Source of the DNA: a virus
Virus record (IMG/VR): IMGVR_UViG_3300034631_000018
Coordinates: 1-37,224 of that record
Direction: 5' to 3' (one strand)
DNA: 37,224 nt
Shown in pieces: positions 24,404-31,929 of the stretch. Position numbers and translations under genes: made by a program. Positions within the stretch are counted from its first letter, which is position 1. The number at the start of each line of letters is the position of its first letter. Below the pieces are notes generated by a model. It did not search any database and had not been told where the DNA came from. It saw only the letters and a list, made by a program, of their open reading frames with translations.

Positions 24404-24439
24404 GCGCTGTCTGAGGCTCTACGCGCTCGCCGGCACACC

Positions 24440-25909
24440 TTGGTTCTTGGCCCTGAAGCACGCCCGCTAGAAGCTGGCGACGTGGTTCAATGGACCTCGG
24501 CCCGCAACGGCTATGAAGCCAAGCTCTTCCGCGTCGATGGCGTGGTCTACAAGTCCAATCTGGACGTGATCCTCGATCTAACCGAGGTCGATCCTAGCGA
24601 CTATGATTGGGACCAGGCTACAGACTACCGTCCGGTTATCGATGGTCCTCTGGCCCTTGTTGGCCCCCGTCCCATGCCTATGACGGGCTGGCAGGTGTTT
24701 CCTTGGGAGGTGGAGGACGAGCAAGGTCGAGCGCGTCGGCCAAGCATTCTAGTGCTCTACGCATCTGGATTGTCCAGTGTTGAACGTGTGCGTGTGCAGG
24801 TGCGCGTTGGTGATGAGAACGGCGCGCTGATCTTTGACAGCGATGCACACCCGTACGCAGCGCCATGGTACAATGTCTTGCAAGGGCAGTTCCCGGCCAA
24901 CACGCCGGTTTCCGTCCGTGGCATCTTCATCGGCCCGCCTGCTGCTGAGTGGTCGGGCTGGTTTGCGATCACCACGCCCGACATCAAGCTCTCTGCCCTC
25001 GATGTGGTCTATGAGAACATCGATCTTCCGGCTCTAGCGGATGACATACAGGGCTACTTGGCCTGGGCAGGCAACTCCCGCGAGGAGCTAGAGCAAGCCC
25101 AAGCTCTCGCCCTATCCACGGCCGACGAGATATTGGCCAACTACGCGGCACACCAACAAATCCGCCGTGAACTAACCATGACGGCGGAGAACGTTACCGC
25201 CAAGTACCTTGAGGCAATTACGGTTGCCACGGGGCCAGGATCGGCCATCGTTAACCGGATCGAAACGCTTGAGGTTACGGTCGAAGAAGACCTTGCATCA
25301 GCGGTGTCAGCCCTCACGACGCAGATCGAGACCGTTGGGAACGAGGTAACTGCCGTTGCTCAGGACCTCACCGCGCTGGAGACGAAGGCCAACGACGATG
25401 TGTCGTCGGCGATCACACTGCTTCAGTCTGAGATTGGCACGGTGGACGGCAAGACCAAGGCGAACGCTCAGGCCATTACGGCTCTAAATGCGGAGGTGGA
25501 TGGCGTAGCCGCCAGCATCACGATCCGAGCAGAGGCTGTCGCTGGTGGCACGGGTGGATGGGTTCGGTACGCCATCTATCTCAATGCCGAGGACACCGAG
25601 GCTGCCTTCTTCATCGAAGTAAATGGCAGCCAGAGCCGTATCGTCAACGTCGCTGATCAGTTCGTCGTCATGGCTCCAGGCTTTGAAGGTACTCCCTTCA
25701 TCTTCGACGGGTCTGCGATCCGGGTGGCGAACGCCTTCATTAAGGATCTGACGGCTGACAATATCTCGGCGTCCTTCATCGACTCCATTCAGGTGAATGC
25801 TGACGAGGTTCTTGCTCAGGATGCCACGATCAGCGGGGTGCTTCAGGTGGGGCCGCATGTATTCATCCAAGGCCCAGAGGGACGCATCTTGGTTACGGAC
25901 AATACATGA
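24440..25909 (+). CDS. Central tail fibre protein, C-terminal part after the in-frame TGA
   Basis: This is the same reading frame as 23117-24403. The open stretch really begins at 24404; TTG 24440 is merely the first possible start and has no ribosome site. The beginning (RHTLVLGPEARPLEAGDVVQ, WTSARNGYEAKLFRVDG) is the usual mid-protein region of J-like proteins. The middle is coiled-coil (LEVTVEEDLASAVSALTTQ), and the end (NAFIKDLTADNISASFIDS) matches the DUF1983-type tip region. Without readthrough it would probably not be made. Confidence 0.75.
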   Translation: MVLGPEARPLEAGDVVQWTSARNGYEAKLFRVDGVVYKSNLDVILDLTEVDPSDYDWDQATDYRPVIDGPLALVGPRPMPMTGWQVFPWEVEDEQGRARRPSILVLYASGLSSVERVRVQVRVGDENGALIFDSDAHPYAAPWYNVLQGQFPANTPVSVRGIFIGPPAAEWSGWFAITTPDIKLSALDVVYENIDLPALADDIQGYLAWAGNSREELEQAQALALSTADEILANYAAHQQIRRELTMTAENVTAKYLEAITVATGPGSAIVNRIETLEVTVEEDLASAVSALTTQIETVGNEVTAVAQDLTALETKANDDVSSAITLLQSEIGTVDGKTKANAQAITALNAEVDGVAASITIRAEAVAGGTGGWVRYAIYLNAEDTEAAFFIEVNGSQSRIVNVADQFVVMAPGFEGTPFIFDGSAIRVANAFIKDLTADNISASFIDSIQVNADEVLAQDATISGVLQVGPHVFIQGPEGRILVTDNT

Positions 25910-26271
25910 CTTATAGAGTAGTACTAGGTCCGCTTCCCGGTGGGGGCTATGGTCTCAGGGTCTCAGTTCCCGGCCAAGATGTTCTCAACTCCAACTTGTT
26001 CCCCAAGCATGTGGCCTTCGACAGTCGCTGGGGCTCGGCGTACAAGCTGCTGAGGAGCGGTCAAGACGTTCTGCCCACCGGGAGCTTCGGCAATGGAGTA
26101 TTGACCGTAGAGTTCGAAACCCAGAGCCACTATCCGCTGGCCATCGCCTACCACAAGAGAAGCGACGGTCTATACGTTACGGACGGAATCGGAGTGACAG
26201 TAGCTAAGAATTTCATCAGGATCGGCGGACCTACCGGGACGCGGGTCGGCTGGCAAGTGTTCACCCGATGA
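25906..26271 (+). CDS. Tail-tip small protein A of a paralogous trio, 121 aa
   Basis: Starts with ATGA overlap on the central fibre stop. The N-terminus MTYRVVLGPLPGGGYGLRVS, then VPGQDVL, is shared with the next two genes. The body is beta-rich with FDSRWGSAYKLLRSGQ. Likely a small tail-tip or receptor-recognition protein; no experimental role is known to me. Confidence 0.7.
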   Translation: MTYRVVLGPLPGGGYGLRVSVPGQDVLNSNLFPKHVAFDSRWGSAYKLLRSGQDVLPTGSFGNGVLTVEFETQSHYPLAIAYHKRSDGLYVTDGIGVTVAKNFIRIGGPTGTRVGWQVFTR

Positions 26272-26633
26272 CTGCGCGCGTCCTTCTAGGAAGTTGGGGA
26301 GGCGCGCACGGGCTGTGGGTCTCCAAGCCGGGCTGGAACGTCCTCGACGCGCCGGAGAGCCAGATGCTGATGTCAATTAATGGACAGGCCATGCAGGTCG
26401 TGCACAGCGGCATCGTGGCCGCTCCCCCGTACAACGACTTCACGGGCGCGATCAATCACGTTGACATGGGCTTCCACCCCTTCGTGATGCTCTCCTGCCC
26501 ACGGTACATGGTAGCCTTCGAGCGCCTGTCTTGGAGCTCCTTCCGCATTAAGCGCCTGAACGACCGTCCCGGCGGTGGGAACCTGCCAACGACGATCACT
26601 TGGGCGGTGACGACCATACCGGTGGCATTCTGA
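26268..26633 (+). CDS. Tail-tip small protein B of a paralogous trio, 121 aa
   Basis: ATGA overlap with protein A. It keeps the N-terminal block (MTARVLLGSWGGAHGLWVSK, PGWNVL) but has a different body with FTGAINHVDMGFHPFVML. The common start and divergent remainder suggest duplication followed by diversification of the exposed part. Confidence 0.7.
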   Translation: MTARVLLGSWGGAHGLWVSKPGWNVLDAPESQMLMSINGQAMQVVHSGIVAAPPYNDFTGAINHVDMGFHPFVMLSCPRYMVAFERLSWSSFRIKRLNDRPGGGNLPTTITWAVTTIPVAF

Positions 26634-27070
26634 TGGCTAATCGCGTCCTCCTCAACTCCTCTGGTCTGAAGGTCTCAAAGCCCGGGCATGACGTGCTGAC
26701 GACCGGTGTCACGGGCCTGCTGTTCTCGTCGGATTTTAGCCAAGCCTCCCACCTCACGGAGAACACAGTTAACTGTGACTGGAACGAGGCTGGCTTCAGA
26801 TTCATCAGCTACGGTAAGACGTTCCCGTCCACACCACTCGTCCAGTTTCTGGAGGTCTACCCCGACGGCATCTACTCAATGCTGTCAACCTTCAACGGGT
26901 TCTACTGGTCATATGAGAACCAATACCAAGATTTAGAGGGCAACACTATCTACAACTACCACCGTGTTGCCTGCTATGCGGACCTCGACGGTCTCCGTGT
27001 GCAGTCAAATCGAGCGGGGACTAATCCCGAGTTCTCGTTCTACTACCAAGTTCTCGACTACAACCACTAG
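26633..27070 (+). CDS. Tail-tip small protein C of a paralogous trio, 145 aa
   Basis: ATG 26633 overlaps the stop of protein B. The N-terminus is a shortened version (MANRVLLNSSGLKVSKPGHD). The body is aromatic and polar (FNGFYWSYENQYQDLEGN), typical of surface-exposed adhesive domains. Its TAG stop forms a CTAG shared with the TAG stop of the convergent minus-strand frame at 27067. Confidence 0.7.
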   Translation: MANRVLLNSSGLKVSKPGHDVLTTGVTGLLFSSDFSQASHLTENTVNCDWNEAGFRFISYGKTFPSTPLVQFLEVYPDGIYSMLSTFNGFYWSYENQYQDLEGNTIYNYHRVACYADLDGLRVQSNRAGTNPEFSFYYQVLDYNH

Positions 27071-27276
27071 GTTTCTGCGTTCTTTGGAAATTTCGCAAGT
27101 AAGTAAAGCCGCAGCGACTCAGTAGCTGCCCGCGTAGCTTCCTCTTCCGCCATCCGTAGGATCACCTTTTCAACCACCAAAAACTGAGGGCCGCACCATG
27201 AAGGTGACAGGCGCTCATTGTCAACGTCTGGAGCATCGCAATGTCCGCAGCCGTCTCAGCCCGCTACACTGAGCAC
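27067..27276 (-). pseudogene. Small zinc-type protein frame with an in-frame TGA
   Basis: From GTG 27276 (AGGA upstream) the frame reads MLSVAG, then TGA at 27258-27256, then DGCGHCDAPDVDNERLSP, SWCGPQFLVVEKVILRM and a helical end to TAG 27069-27067. The part after the TGA has four cysteines in CGHC and WC context and looks genuinely coding, yet it has no ATG before MAEEEATRAA. It is downstream of 27311-27574 on the same strand. Either a nonsense mutation, an assembly error, or an unusual start explains it. Confidence 0.4.
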
Positions 27277-27310
27277 CTTCAAGTTCCTGTTCCCGGATTA
27301 ATCGGACGCC

Positions 27311-27574
27311 TTAGTGGAACTTCGTCGCAGCCAGAAGGCTCGTCACCACTTCTTTCGCGTTCGCTCGGATCTGGTCCAACCGCTCGGGAGACTCACTCGG
27401 CAGAAGCGAGATAGTGAGTTTGTCGAGGTCGGCTAAGACTGTCTCCTCGAAGTGGAACAGTATCTCGCGCGCCTTCTCAGGCGTAGGCGCCATTGCCGCT
27501 ATCTCGCTGATGGTACGTACCTGCATCGCTATTAGAGCCATCACGAATGCTCTCGTGTCGATCTGTTCTGCCAA
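27311..27574 (-). CDS. Small helical protein, 87 aa (moron)
   Basis: A minus-strand gene between the paralogous trio and the tail fibre. The sequence is helix-rich (ALIAMQVRTISEIAAMAP, EILFHFEETVLADLDKL). No family recognised. It heads the third antisense unit in the late operon. Confidence 0.65.
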   Translation of the reverse strand: MAEQIDTRAFVMALIAMQVRTISEIAAMAPTPEKAREILFHFEETVLADLDKLTISLLPSESPERLDQIRANAKEVVTSLLAATKFH

Positions 27575-27640
27575 TTGTTAGTTCCCCCCTCCCGCTGATC
27601 AGCGCCTAGCGAAGCAGACAACCACCAAAGAGTCCATCGC

Positions 27641-27675
27641 GCCCGCCTGCCTGCAAGTGCAGCGGGCTTTTTCTA
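27641..27675 (+). terminator. Second hairpin with T tract inside the late operon
   Basis: GCCCGC pairs with GCGGGC, with CTGC/GCAG pairing inside, followed by TTTTTC, 12 bases before the tail fibre start. Its base and flank (GCGGGCTTTTTC) repeat the element at 16249-16270. Confidence 0.7.
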
Positions 27676-27686
27676 TTGGAGCATCC

Positions 27687-28901
27687 ATGCCCGCTCTCTC
27701 CGACTATACTGCAGGGTTGATCACCCTCACCAACGGCTCTGCCGCCTTCACCGGCGCCGGTGCGGGCTGGCAACTCGCCGGGTTCAAGGAAGGCGACACC
27801 ATCCTTGACATTGCCGGCGCAAGCGGGCGTGTCGGGGTCATCTCTTCCATCACCAGCAACACGGCAGGGACGCTCACCAAGCCGTGGGAAGGCCCAACAC
27901 TTGCCGGTGTTGCCTATCGGATGCGCTACCAGCCTGACGGGGCTCGTGTATCGGCGCAGGCGCGGAACCTGGTGGAAACTTTAGGCAACGGCAACCTCCA
28001 AGCGGAGGCTGAGCTTCCTTCTGCTGCGGACAAGATCAGTTACTACACGGGGGCAGGGCAGAAGGCCCTTGCTGAGTTCCCCCCATCGGCACGCGAACTA
28101 CTGCAGGGTTTGGGGCGCCTCGGCATTGTCGCCAAGGGCACGACCGACTGGCACGCCGTTACGGAGAACGGCTGGTACATCGGAGACAACGCCGCCAATG
28201 CACCGGCTCCCGGCTGGTTCACGGCACTGGTGACGGTCAACTCGCCAGACTTCATTGTCATCGAAGGTTCGGACTTCGTGACAGCAGGCCCCGGCGACAC
28301 GAAATCCTATCGCAAACATAAGCGGGACAAGATTTGGGGTGAATGGGATCGGGTCTATAAGACGGCCACTGAACTAGATGCCCGCTACGTCAATCAAGCT
28401 GGCGACACAATGTCGGGCGGGTTAGGGCTCGGCGGCTCCCTGATCCTTGGTGCTGGCGGCAGCTACGTTTCGGGAGCCATATACGCCGACGCTACCTGGG
28501 GCATGATCTTCCGGGCGCTCTATCAGAACCCCACTGGCGCACACTTCAGCTGGCGTACCGGCTTCGACATCGAGCTGCTAAATGCGGCGCTCGATGGTCA
28601 ATTCTGGAGCGTTATACCGGGCTTCAATGGGCTGTTCCTCGACATACCCTGCCGCGCCTGGGGCAACTATAACCCCTCTAACGGTCTACTGAGGGCATCA
28701 CGAGGCATATCATCCATCGTCTATCAGGCTGTTGGACGTTACCGGGTGAACTTCTCCACACCCATGCCAGACGCCAATTATAGCGTCACGACCACAAACG
28801 ATCTCCAAAAGGGCGGGGCCTACAGCTACGACACTGGCGGGTTCTACCTGTGGACGGACGACAACGGCCCCACAACGCTTTCCTTCGCAGTACACAGGTG
28901 A
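27687..28901 (+). CDS. Tail fibre protein with pyocin-knob-like region
   Basis: A 404-residue fibre. The N-terminal ~90 residues (SDYTAGLITLTNGSAAFTGA, GWQLAGFKEGDTI) form the known phage attachment-type domain. Residues ~155-230 (TDWHAVTENGWYIGD ... SYRKHKRDKIWGEWDRVY) match the pyocin-knob pattern. The C-terminal ~60 residues (RYRVNFSTPMPDANYSV, ending TTLSFAVHR) resemble a fibre-tip receptor-binding domain. ATG 27687 is supported by TTGGAG upstream; the preceding open frame overlaps the hairpin. Confidence 0.85.
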   Translation: MPALSDYTAGLITLTNGSAAFTGAGAGWQLAGFKEGDTILDIAGASGRVGVISSITSNTAGTLTKPWEGPTLAGVAYRMRYQPDGARVSAQARNLVETLGNGNLQAEAELPSAADKISYYTGAGQKALAEFPPSARELLQGLGRLGIVAKGTTDWHAVTENGWYIGDNAANAPAPGWFTALVTVNSPDFIVIEGSDFVTAGPGDTKSYRKHKRDKIWGEWDRVYKTATELDARYVNQAGDTMSGGLGLGGSLILGAGGSYVSGAIYADATWGMIFRALYQNPTGAHFSWRTGFDIELLNAALDGQFWSVIPGFNGLFLDIPCRAWGNYNPSNGLLRASRGISSIVYQAVGRYRVNFSTPMPDANYSVTTTNDLQKGGAYSYDTGGFYLWTDDNGPTTLSFAVHR

Positions 28902-28904
28902 ACC

Positions 28905-29246
28905 ATGCAGGCCATAGTCTTTCAGAACCCCGAGGGCGGCGTTCACGTGCTGACCCCGGCACCGGAGTTCTCAATCCTTGAGGCAGGGCGCAAGGATGTT
29001 CCCGAGCGGGCACCCTTCATCATCGTGGACGCCGACGAGCTACCTGATCGCGCATTGATCAGCGCTTGGGAGGTCGATTTCAGCGAGCCAGACGGTCACG
29101 GCATCGGGCCGGAGGCATGGTTTTCTGAACAGAAGCAGCAGAAGGACGCGGCAGAGGCGAAAGAGAGAAAGCGGCTGGCAGAGGCGGCGACCGAGGCAGA
29201 GCATGAGGCTGAGGCCGCGACTGAGGCTGAAGAGGTGCAGCAATGA
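28905..29246 (+). CDS. Tail fibre companion protein, 113 aa
   Basis: Starts 4 bases after the fibre stop. Residues 1-75 look like a small beta domain (MQAIVFQNPEGGVHVLTPAP); residues ~78-113 form a long charged helix of alanine and glutamate repeats (EAEHEAEAATEAEEVQQ), encoded by imperfect DNA repeats around 29145-29240. Its place suggests a fibre assembly chaperone, though no known chaperone family is recognised. Confidence 0.65.
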   Translation: MQAIVFQNPEGGVHVLTPAPEFSILEAGRKDVPERAPFIIVDADELPDRALISAWEVDFSEPDGHGIGPEAWFSEQKQQKDAAEAKERKRLAEAATEAEHEAEAATEAEEVQQ

Positions 29247-29551
29247 GCAAGATCAGGATCAACCCCGCTAAGGCACGAGCGATCCGTTCGGTTGACGTAA
29301 AGCGCGAGTGTGAGCGGCGAATCCTAGAGGTCATGCCGATCCATAAGCAAAACACTACGCAGGCTGCTGCTCTGGACGCCATGATGAAGCATGGCACCGA
29401 TCCGGCAAAGTGGCCGAAGAAGCTCCAGGAGCGGCAGAACTCAGCGATGGCTGCTTGGACTGAGATAAACCGCCTTCGTGAGCGGTCGAACGAGATCGAG
29501 GCCATGGAGCCTATCCCTGCCGATCTGAGCGACGACGCGCTTTGGGTTTAG
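29243..29551 (+). CDS. Tail fibre region protein, 102 aa
   Basis: Overlaps the previous gene by 4 bases. Basic and helical (KARAIRSVDVKRECERRIL, WTEINRLRERSNEIEAM). Comparable small proteins follow tail fibre genes in rhizobial prophages, where they may aid fibre folding. Function unproven. Confidence 0.65.
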   Translation: MSKIRINPAKARAIRSVDVKRECERRILEVMPIHKQNTTQAAALDAMMKHGTDPAKWPKKLQERQNSAMAAWTEINRLRERSNEIEAMEPIPADLSDDALWV

Positions 29552-29679
29552 TAAGCGCGCTAGCAGTCAGTCGAAATATCCGAGACTACCACTGCCAAGC
29601 CCTCCGCTATCAGCTTTGAGCAGTCGATGGGCTGCCGGCGGGTGGGGGATGGGGCGGACCGGTCGGGCACGTACAACTG

Positions 29680-29793
29680 TTAGACTTGCATCCCCTCCGC
29701 TGCGCGCCCCAGGTACCTTCCTGGAGCTAGCCTGTGGCCTTCCAGAACCGCACTTCGAAGCAGCTCGATTATCGCAAATGCGTGTTTCACCAT
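29680..29793 (-). CDS. Possible 37-residue protein in the post-fibre gap
   Basis: The minus strand has an open frame from ATG 29793 (MVKHAFAIIELLRSAVLEGH...). Its composition is protein-like but no ribosome site precedes it. The 307 bases between 29552 and 29858 otherwise show nothing but GC-rich sequence, so this may be a fragment of a lost gene. Confidence 0.25.
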   Translation of the reverse strand: MVKHAFAIIELLRSAVLEGHRLAPGRYLGRAAEGMQV

Positions 29794-29858
29794 GAATGAA
29801 CTACATCGAGCCCTTCGACGTTTTAGTGCAACCTAGAGCAAGAGCGGGAGTGAAACCC

Positions 29859-30026
29859 ATGACGTATCGCCTGATTGAAGGAATGGTTCATCGCAGACAG
29901 GAGGGGCAGTGGGAGCCGCTCAGCAAAGAGGAGGCAAACGAACTGCTCGCCCGCCTTGACGATGAATCCGACGAACCCCGCACCGATCACAACCAAAGGC
30001 GTGAGAATAGCCAGAGTGTGCATTAG
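29859..30026 (+). CDS. Small hypothetical protein, 55 aa
   Basis: ATG 29859 is chosen over 29796 because GGGAG lies 8 bases upstream. The sequence (MTYRLIEGMVHRRQEGQWEP, then LSKEEANELLARLDDE) is compact, charged and protein-like. It is followed 28 bases later by a perfect terminator. Function unknown. Confidence 0.55.
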   Translation: MTYRLIEGMVHRRQEGQWEPLSKEEANELLARLDDESDEPRTDHNQRRENSQSVH

Positions 30027-30053
30027 CAGGTGAACTGCAACGTTCCGCCCTAT

Positions 30054-30082
30054 GAAGCCCGCCAATGGCGGGCTTCTCTCTT
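30054..30082 (+). terminator. Strong hairpin terminator after the post-fibre gene
   Basis: A perfect 10-base stem, GAAGCCCGCC-AAT-GGCGGGCTTC, followed by TCTCTTC. Another hairpin, GCCACCCG/CGGGTGGC, lies at 30101-30124 without a T tract. Confidence 0.75.
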
Positions 30083-30169
30083 CACAGAAAGTGCGCCTTT
30101 GCCACCCGGGAAACATCGGGTGGCGGCATTCTTCGTAGCGCACCATAAGAGGCGCTCCGTCCATAAACT

Positions 30170-30328
30170 TCAGTGAGTGTTGCCTTTTGCGTCCCGCGGT
30201 TGAGGTATGGGGCTACCCCTGCCGTTGATCGCGTCAATCGGCGGCTTCCCCACATCGGGCTTATCTTTCTCGAGTCTGAGCAGACCCAGGTCGAAAATCT
30301 TCCTGGCATGATCCTGTCGCGCGTCCAT
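30170..30328 (-). CDS. Small hypothetical protein, 52 aa
   Basis: ATG 30328 has AGGA 6 bases upstream and AAGGAGG slightly further. The sequence is MDARQDHARKIFDLGLLRLE, then a proline- and lysine-rich second half. Longer upstream readings lack support. No family recognised. Confidence 0.45.
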   Translation of the reverse strand: MDARQDHARKIFDLGLLRLEKDKPDVGKPPIDAINGRGSPIPQPRDAKGNTH

Positions 30329-30552
30329 CTCTGATCCTAACCTCCTTGAGCCGATTACACTCAACGCTTCTCGGGACCCGCAGTTGCTAGCTGCAGAAAA
30401 GTGCCGCCGCTGGTGACCAGGCCGGTCGGCTTTATCGCGCGCACATGTCTCCCAATTATCTCGGCCGTTCTGACCTAGGCGTCCTCCATAAAGCATCAGC
30501 AAAGAGCGTTACCTGCGCCTCAGCGGCGCTCAGCCTGCAATTGGAGAACGTC

Positions 30553-30588
30553 ATGAACCTCAGTTCCGCTGGGGCCGCTTTCGCGCGA
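30553..30588 (+). pseudogene. Remnant of a GH24-type lysozyme start
   Basis: TTGGAGAACGTC precedes ATG 30553, and the first codons read MNLSSAGAAFAR, which strongly resembles the start of phage GH24 lysozymes (for example M-x-L-S-x-A-G-x-A-F-I-R). The frame then turns into unrelated sequence and stops at TAG shortly after. It abuts the end of the minus-strand gene at 30604, suggesting a recombination junction near 30590-30604. Confidence 0.4.
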
Positions 30589-30603
30589 TCGCTACGGCTA
30601 CAA

Positions 30604-30840
30604 TTAGGCTGCTGCGGCTGGCAGTCGCTCTAGCTGACGCAGTGCTTTCACCCACGTCCGCATGGGCTGAGGCTGTTTCGGATCACTACCGAGGTTTCGG
30701 ACAGCCCGAAGCACGCGGGTCGGACCGACGGTTTTCACTTCATCCCAGACCCAAGGCGCTATGCGTGCCAAGTCGATCAACTCAAAGCTGTCGCGGAGCG
30801 GGTCGCGGACCCCGGCAAACGTATGTTCCAAGTTTTCCAT
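30604..30840 (-). CDS. Hypothetical protein, 78 aa
   Basis: ATG 30840 lies 2 bases after the stop of the 40-residue membrane protein, so the two form a small operon. The protein (ELIDLARIAPWVWDEVKTVG, then PTRVLRAVRNLG) looks soluble and helical, with a basic C-terminus. No family recognised. Confidence 0.6.
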   Translation of the reverse strand: MENLEHTFAGVRDPLRDSFELIDLARIAPWVWDEVKTVGPTRVLRAVRNLGSDPKQPQPMRTWVKALRQLERLPAAAA

Positions 30841-30842
30841 AA

Positions 30843-30965
30843 TCACACCAGTGCTGCGAGGATGGCAGCTGCGGCCGCGAAAAGGGTGGTCCAAAACCAA
30901 GCTAAGTAAGCCGTCGCTGCCGTGCCCCCAGCGGCAAGGACGGTGATGCGAAGAGGCTTGCTCAT
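30843..30965 (-). CDS. Small single-pass membrane protein, 40 aa
   Basis: ATG 30965 has GGAG 6 bases upstream. After MSKPLR the rest is nearly all hydrophobic (AYLAWFWTTLFAAAAAILAA), one transmembrane helix or a tight hairpin. It heads a two-gene minus-strand unit with 30604-30840. It could be a holin-like or exclusion peptide, but this is a guess from size and hydrophobicity. Confidence 0.6.
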   Translation of the reverse strand: MSKPLRITVLAAGGTAATAYLAWFWTTLFAAAAAILAALV

Positions 30966-31247
30966 ATCGATCTCCATCGTTGCAGGAGATTAAGCGCGAC
31001 CGCGCATGAACGGTTCCTGAAGCGAGTGTTCAAGATGCTGGGAAGGGGCGACGGCTTCGCTTCTTTGGGGCTGCGTAGGTGCTGGTGCAAGCGCGGATCA
31101 GAGGGACGGTTCACCACGCTTGCCGCCGGTTAACAGGCGAGCTTGCCGGCTCGTTGCTCTTTTGGCGATCACAAGTGGCCTACGGCCTAGCGCCGCGCGG
31201 CGGCGAGCCGCTCGTCGATGTCCTGGAGCTGAGCGAAGAGCAGATTA

Positions 31248-31472
31248 TTAGCGCAATTCGACGTGGAGCAACTCTGCCAGCTGGTAGGGCACATGAACTC
31301 GGAAGAGGGAACTGTTGCTCTTTCCTGGGGATGCAGCAGCGGCGTTTGCCGCCCTGAACCATCCCTGTCGCTTCAGTCGGTCTGAGGCCCACCAGGCTCC
31401 AGGTAGCACCAACACTTCCGCGGACCCGGCTTCGGCCAAGGCCAGTCTCTCTACGTGCAATTGCGTCGTCAT
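31248..31472 (-). CDS. Hypothetical protein, 74 aa
   Basis: The frame reads MTTQLHVERLALAEAGSAEV, then PGAWWASDRLKRQGWF and a C-terminal FRVHVPYQLAELLHVELR. It looks like a genuine small phage protein. The frame is open to a further ATG at 31517, but that part is low-complexity, and the plus-strand lysozyme fragment begins at 31523, so the upstream region may be rearranged. No clear ribosome site is seen for either start. Confidence 0.55.
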   Translation of the reverse strand: MTTQLHVERLALAEAGSAEVLVLPGAWWASDRLKRQGWFRAANAAAASPGKSNSSLFRVHVPYQLAELLHVELR

Positions 31473-31522
31473 GGCTGCCGCAGTAGCCCCGCCGACCTCA
31501 CAGATCAACTCAACCATCGGAG

Positions 31523-31585
31523 ACCACCAAGAACCGCAAGGCTTTCTACGATGGCCTGCGACCGAAGCTTGGCGCCCTGACGCAA
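31523..31585 (+). pseudogene. Remnant of a GH19-type endolysin N-terminus
   Basis: The plus strand reads TTKNRKAFYDGLRPKLGALT followed by Q, preceded by GGAG but with no start codon in the expected place. The present endolysin at 31930 begins LKPEAFFTHVRKHLFGGSLN, with the same AF-x(3)-R-x-L-(F)G-x-LxQ spacing. After this stretch the similarity stops. It is probably the stub of an older endolysin gene replaced by recombination. Confidence 0.4.
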
Positions 31586-31609
31586 ACGTACGTCGTAGCT
31601 GGCCGGAAC

Positions 31610-31843
31610 TTAGTCGGCGAGGCCAGGCGGCAAAGTCCCTGACCTGAACAGCACCCTTGGTTCGTCGTAGGTGTCAGCTTCGACGTCAATGTCTGCTGAG
31701 TAGGCCCACACACCCGTCCGAGAAGGAGCGATCCGCTCCGCTGTCGCTATGGCGGCCTCTGCTGTCTTGGCAGCTTGAGGCTGGTCCGGCTGCAACTTCC
31801 GGCCTTTGGCTCGGAAGCCCTGAACAAAATACATCGTCGCCAT
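31610..31843 (-). CDS. Hypothetical protein, 77 aa
   Basis: AAGGATG lies 5-6 bases before ATG 31843. The protein is a likely small alpha/beta fold: a strand (MYFVQGF), a helix (AAKTAEAAIATAERIAP), then strands (GVWAYSADIDVE, EPRVLFRSG). Small proteins of this layout are common phage orphan genes. Function unknown. Confidence 0.65.
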   Translation of the reverse strand: MATMYFVQGFRAKGRKLQPDQPQAAKTAEAAIATAERIAPSRTGVWAYSADIDVEADTYDEPRVLFRSGTLPPGLAD

Positions 31844-31929
31844 GATTCATCCTTCGGTTTGGATCGCGGCATAGCACGTCCGCTTAACCGGCCATACGCC
31901 TGCCCCTCAACATACATCGGAGAACTTCC

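Noticed and set aside
23117-27276. Use of TGA as a sense codon across the phage
   Set aside because: Many genes in the window end in TGA within overlapping ATGA or GTGA junctions, so TGA works as a stop here. The two internal TGA codons are better explained by mutation, error or local readthrough.
29823-30164. Minus-strand frame with a hydrophobic stretch (MHTLAILTPLVVIGAGFVGF)
   Set aside because: No ribosome site before the internal ATG, it runs across the terminator at 30054, and it is antisense to the better supported 55-residue plus gene.
31079-31357. Plus-strand frame of 92 codons in the gap before 31248
   Set aside because: It overlaps the antisense of the 31248-31472 gene, lacks a ribosome site, and reads as low-complexity GC-rich sequence.
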